From Colletotrichum lupini (taxonomy: Eukaryota > Ascomycota > Sordariomycetes > Glomerellales > Glomerellaceae), in the NCBI RefSeq assembly GCF_023278565.1, contig NC_064676.1, positions 6,882,001 through 6,946,000 on the forward strand: DNA of 64,000 nt. The letters are read 5' to 3'. Shown here piece by piece: positions 59,115 through 64,000 of this stretch. The notes below the pieces were generated by a model. It did no database searches. It was not told the origin of the DNA and was given only the letters and a program-made list of their open reading frames with translations. Each line of letters begins with the position of its first letter. Position 1 is the stretch's first letter. The translations under genes were made by a program, and so were the position numbers.

Positions 59115-62100
59115 CGGCTTAATAACTATCGGATTAGAAGTCTAATTCGACCGCGGTATATAGCCGACTGCGCAGGGGCCAATTAGGGGCCCTATTTACG
59201 ATTATTATAGCTAGCCTAACTTATAGTTAGAACCTCTTTTTTATACCTACTACGCAGATATTTATATAATTTAATTAATCTCTTTATTAACTATAGTTCG
59301 AACTAACTATTTTATAATAGGGATATTAATACTAATTAGTAGTTAAATTTTATTATTATAAATTAGTAAGGTATTTTATTATATAAAAGAGACGACTTCT
59401 TAATACTATACGGGATAAGAGATTTATATTAATTAACTTTATAAAAATAAATAAAAAAAGAGGCGATTTTTAAATACCGCACGGAATTAAGTAATCGTAG
59501 CCCTTTATTACTTACGAGAGGTCGACGTTTATTATATTAAACTATGTTAATTAACGGAACTACTTAAGTAATTAGCTTTTTACTATTACCCTAAGTAGCT
59601 TTTTTACTAAACGACTTTTTTATAGCCGGCCCGTAATTAAAAATTAACTAGTTAAATTAGTAAAAAGAAATACTTATATAACGACTACTTATTTAATTAA
59701 TTAGCATAATAAACGAGCTTAATAATATAATATAAAAGAGTACTACGTAATTAAAAAAGGGGATTTCTAAATATAAATATTCTTATTTAGTAATAAAAGT
59801 AACCCTATAAGAGTTATTAAGCTAAGAGATTTATAATATATAAAAAAGTTTATTATTATAAGGATTTTATAAATACAACCTTAGGCTTACGATTTAAATA
59901 ACCTCTCTATAGCTCCCTTAACTACTCCCCGGGTATTACTTAGGAATATAATATAGGGGACGGTTTAATAAGGGAGGAGGGGATTTAGAAGTTTTAATAA
60001 TATTAAGTTAAGAATATTACGGATTTTAAAAATTAACTTAAAAAAAAGGTAACTATTCTAAAATAATCCTACGACCTCCCGCTAGAGTTATTATTAACTT
60101 AAAAAAAGGCTAAAAAGATGAGGATTTAAAAAAAAAAAATCTTCTTTTTTAAAAGGCCGCTAAAGGGCTTTTTTTTATATTAGCTCCCGGCGCGAGATTA
60201 CTAATTTTAAAAAATTAACTAAATAATAAAAGGGATCGTTAGTAAGCGATAATTACTTAACTATAATTAAGCTACGAAAAAGACTACTTAAAAAATATAA
60301 AATAGGGTACTAAGAGGCCGTAAAAAATAAGATCTTTAAGGTATTTAACCTTATTATATATAAGTAATAAATAGGTATTTTTAATAAGTCCTTAAAATTT
60401 ATAATTTTATAAAAAAAAGGGCTTAACTTTATTAACCGTATTTAATAGCTTATATAGTTCTTAATAGCCTATATAGCTCTTTTATAAGCTACCCGGCGTT
60501 TATTTTTAATTATCTTTATAAAATACTACCTTAAAAGAGGTAGGTTAAAGAAGGAAGCTATTTAGAAATTATAAAAAGTACGAGGCTTAGGAAGTTAGAA
60601 GTATACGGGATAGTAGAAATCGGTAATTAGTAAAAATCCCGAGACTAATTACTATATCTTCTTATAATAATATAAACGTTTATTATTATTATCATAAAAA
60701 GGAACTACTAAAACTTACCCTTTTATATTAAATAAAAAGGAGGATCTTAATAAGTACGATAGCTAGCGATTTAGAAAGGTAGTAATAATTATTAAAAATA
60801 ATAAAAATAAGAGTAGTAATAAAATAATAAAAAGAAATAAGAATTTCCTAAACCTTAATAAATTCGTTAAGTAGTAAAAGTACGGATTTATTACGACTAG
60901 CGCGCAGATTAAATATATTCTTATTAAAATTAAATACGCTAGTAACTATTAATATAAGCATAAGCTAAAGCACGACTCTTAGTGAGTTAGGGTAAAAAAA
61001 AAGAGAACGAAACCCGATTTTAAATAGAATCTTAATCTCTTATAAGTAAGTAAATATTAACCCGGATTATTAAAGGACGTAGATATATAGAATCGCAGAT
61101 TAGCTTAATAATAAGTAAATTAACGTAGTATTAATTTATTTAATTAAGGTTTATAAAAAAAAGGGGCTATAGCGGTAACCCCTATTTTATAAAATTATAA
61201 ACGACCTTAGTTACTAATTAAACGAATAGTTCGTAAGCATAAGCTTAGGAATTATAAAAGTAGTTAATAAATTCCTTTATAAGCGAGGGGTATTATTAAC
61301 GTAATTATAATCGCGAGAGCTATATAAAATATTAATAACAATAATTATAGAGGAGGAATTCGTATTATAAAACTAAGTATAAGTTAATAAAGCGTATAAT
61401 TACTTTAATAAATTTAAAAAAAGGGTAAACGACTTAGATTTCCTCTTTATAATTACTAACGGAAATCTATTATTATAAAAGGATATACCGGGGTAAAATA
61501 TAGTACTAAAAGTATAATAATTAATAATTCTACTTATTTCGATTTATAACTCGTTATTATTACTAATACGAAATTCGGCGCCGATTAGTTAATAAAAAAA
61601 GAAGTAGACGACCCGAAATTATTAATAATACGTAATAATATAGGGATTATATATAGATACCGAAAATCTAGTAGTAAATACGAGGTAATTTATAAACCTT
61701 AAAAAGATCTTTTTAAAAAAGAAATTATATTCTAGGGGGAAGTATAAGGTTTTATAAAAAACCCTAACGATGTTTTATAATTATTATAAAAAATTCAGAA
61801 TTAGGGAATACTAGTACTATTTAGTAATTAATATCGTACTTATAAGTAAAGCTTCTAATTATTATTATAAAGTAGTATATAATTTTAATTAAAACGACTT
61901 TTTTAATATAATTAACATAATCCGAAGCCACTTTAAGACTTATAATAAGAACCTAGAGCTCTTATTTAAGCTACGAGCGATTTTTTGTATATTTATAGCT
62001 AGGATACTAAAGGGTAAATTGCGAGTAAAGATCCTTAAAGAGCTTATTAATTAAATTAATAAGCTAATAAAAACCTAGCTAAATAAGGGGATAAATAAGC

Positions 62101-64000
62101 GAAAAGTCGGATATTTTTATATTATAATTTAGCGTATATTAAAAATAAAAATAACCTTATACTAAGTACCTAAAAACTACGAGACGCTCTATTTAAAACT
62201 AAAATCTAGCTTTAATATTAAAATAAAAATACCGCGCTAAACTTATTTCTAAGTATACGACGGCCCTTATTAATAATATTAAGTCAATCGAACGTATAAT
62301 AAAAAAAGAAAAGAGGCTAAATATAGTAATCGCTAATAAAGAGGCCTAGATTTATTAAATAAATAAAGATTTAACTTATGGGTAGGGTAATAAAAAAAGT
62401 AATATTATATTTATAAAAAGGATAGATATTAGTTAAGTAATTATTTTAAAAAAGAGCGTACTAAATTATATAAATAGTATAAAAGGTTAAGGGTAGTAGA
62501 TAGTAAAACTAGCTCTTATTAGTTTAATTAATTCCTTATTATATATAAGGATAGATTTAGGGGTATAGAACTTAGTAACAGTAGTTAAAGTAGCGGCTTA
62601 AAATATATACCCCCTATAAAAAATTTAAAAAATAAAGAAAATCTTACCTCCTATATTAACGAATTAAATTATAACGAAATTAATAATATTAACTACTTTT
62701 TTTTTACCCCGTTAGTTTTTAAAAAATATACGAGGTTAAACGAATAGAGAGTAGTAAAAACTCTTAATAAGTAGGCTTTTATTTATAGATAATAAAAGAA
62801 GGTCCTTTAGATAATAAATATAGAGGCGGCTAAAAGGGCGAATTTAATAAGGCTAAAGCTTATTTTTTTAACAATTAAGGAAAAGACGCTATCTCTTTTA
62901 ATATTTAAAAAAAAAAGAATATAATACTAAGTAAATCTAGGGGTAGCTAGAGGGGTCCTTTTTATACTATTTAAATCCCTTAAATACTAAGCTTATATAA
63001 GTATTTTATATAAGTAAAAAGTACGGCCTAAATAATTTCTATAGGATTATTCTAAATATTAGGGTATCGTAATAGTTAACTAAAAGAAAAGGGTAATTTT
63101 AAGTATTATAAAAGATTATATTAGTAACGCTTAATACGTTAATAGCGGGTATTATAAGGATTAGTTTTGGCCTAAGTAAGGAAATCGTCGCCCTAAGTAT
63201 AATAGAAATAGAGACGTACTTCGGAACGATAACTTTTTATATTTTACTTATTAATACCCTATTTCTCTTATATTTAAAAAATATAGATTAACTAAGTATT
63301 ATATTTAATAATATAAAGAATAAAATCTCTAGTAATAAGTATTTTAAAATAGTTAAATGATAATAAGGGTATACGTTTATAAAGCTTATTAATAATACGA
63401 AGTTAATTAATTACTTAACGGAAAGTAAGCTTAGAAAACTATATTAAAGATTCGAGTACCCGTCGGTTACGAGGCTATATAACTTCTTAAAATAATTAGG
63501 TAATAATAATATTAAAATAGGGGCGCTAAAGTAGTTAATAAAAGTATATTATTAATATTAAATAAATGCGCAGAGCCTATATAAATTTAAGTTTAAATTG
63601 CGTAATAAGCTTAATTTTAATTAGGAAATCGTTATTAATATTTCCTATTTAAATAGTCGGCTAGTATTATATATAATCGACGTAGCTATATCTTTCTAAG
63701 TAGGGTAATTCCTCTAGGATTTATAAATAAAAATAGTATAAGTAGCCTTGCGAAAAAGCTAGATTAATATATACTAGGGACCGCTAAACGGTATTAGAAC
63801 CGATGCTAGTACTAGCTTTAAGTTAGTAAAATTTAGGGATAATACGACGGCCTATAGTATATAGCTAAAAATCGTACCCGTTAAAGTATATTATAATATT
63901 AAAAAAGTAGAAAGGGTATATTAGTAATTAAAAAGGGTGTTTAGAATTATTAAAAAGGAAAATCCGGATTTTATTAATGACGAATGCCTTTAGATAGTAC
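59115..64000 (+). mobile_element. RIP-degraded LTR retrotransposon (3' part outside window)
   Basis: Base composition changes abruptly near 59115 from normal to very AT-rich, and no open frame over 60 codons remains to the window edge. Near the end, reading through TAG codons, plus-strand integrase relics are visible: a pre-integrase block from 63451 (FEYPSVTRLYNFLK, probably once FGHPS), then LVLYIIDVAISF near 63665-63698, YQGPLNGIRTDAS near 63770-63810, and NIKKVERVY near 63895-63920, matching the D, D and E blocks of a retroviral-type integrase. No reverse transcriptase was recognised upstream, so the copia order (integrase before RT) is more likely than gypsy. A 22-bp near-palindrome at 59129-59150 lies at the border. 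LTR and target duplication cannot be defined because the other end is missing. Confidence 0.75.

Overview
The window is a nuclear segment of a filamentous ascomycete (Pezizomycotina, most likely a Sordariomycete). The genes are GC-balanced and carry short spliceosomal introns of about 50-120 nt with GT..CTAAC..AG signals. The protein families are typically fungal: a Zn2Cys6 activator, a HET-domain protein, F-box proteins, MFS/NCS1/ZIP transporters and a GH11 xylanase with a CBM1. Two blocks (about 35.0-44.5 kb and 59.1 kb to the end) are AT-rich transposon relics full of TAG/TAA stops, as left by repeat-induced point mutation (RIP). No bacterial or viral gene set is present.

Layout. 0-5.9 kb: the 5' part of an inositol-type sugar transporter, a long gene-free stretch, then a secreted GH11 xylanase with CBM1. 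6.7-10.6 kb: an F-box/ankyrin protein and a frameshifted F-box-like pseudogene. 12.8-20.1 kb: an MDR reductase, a basic protein of unknown function, and a divergent pair made of an old yellow enzyme and a DHA2 drug-efflux MFS protein. 21.0-31.1 kb: a putative cyclic-ureide/amide nitrogen cluster (PuuE-type allantoinase-like hydrolase, Zn2Cys6 activator, NCS1 Fur-type permease, amidase-signature enzyme) with GATA motifs in its promoters and an intron-containing tRNA-Ile(AAU) inside it.

32.6-45.0 kb: a conserved-looking protein gene is split by a nested transposon. A pogo/Fot1-like DNA element (net about 1.87 kb, 28-bp terminal inverted repeats, TA target duplication) sits in a coding exon. A 7.58-kb Ty1/copia element (177-bp LTRs, GAATG target duplication) sits inside its transposase gene. 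Both are RIP-mutated, while the host exon is intact to the base on either side; joining the flanks with a single TA restores the frame exactly.

45.8-49.4 kb: a frameshifted zinc-type alcohol dehydrogenase-like pseudogene and a HET-domain gene with one in-frame TAA. 49.4-54.4 kb: a ZIP zinc transporter with a Cys/His-rich ectodomain and, 2.5 kb upstream on the same strand, a small GPI-anchor-type surface protein. Both carry the same C-x2-H-x5-C decamer split by phase-2 introns at the same codon, which suggests a shared exon module for surface zinc capture. 55.4-58.9 kb: a Dal5-type MFS transporter divergent from a 2-oxoglutarate/Fe(II) oxygenase. 59.1-64.0 kb: the beginning of another RIP-degraded LTR retroelement, with integrase relics at the window edge.

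Exon boundaries were deduced by eye from splice consensus plus reading-frame and family continuity. Names rest on remembered family motifs; no database search was run.
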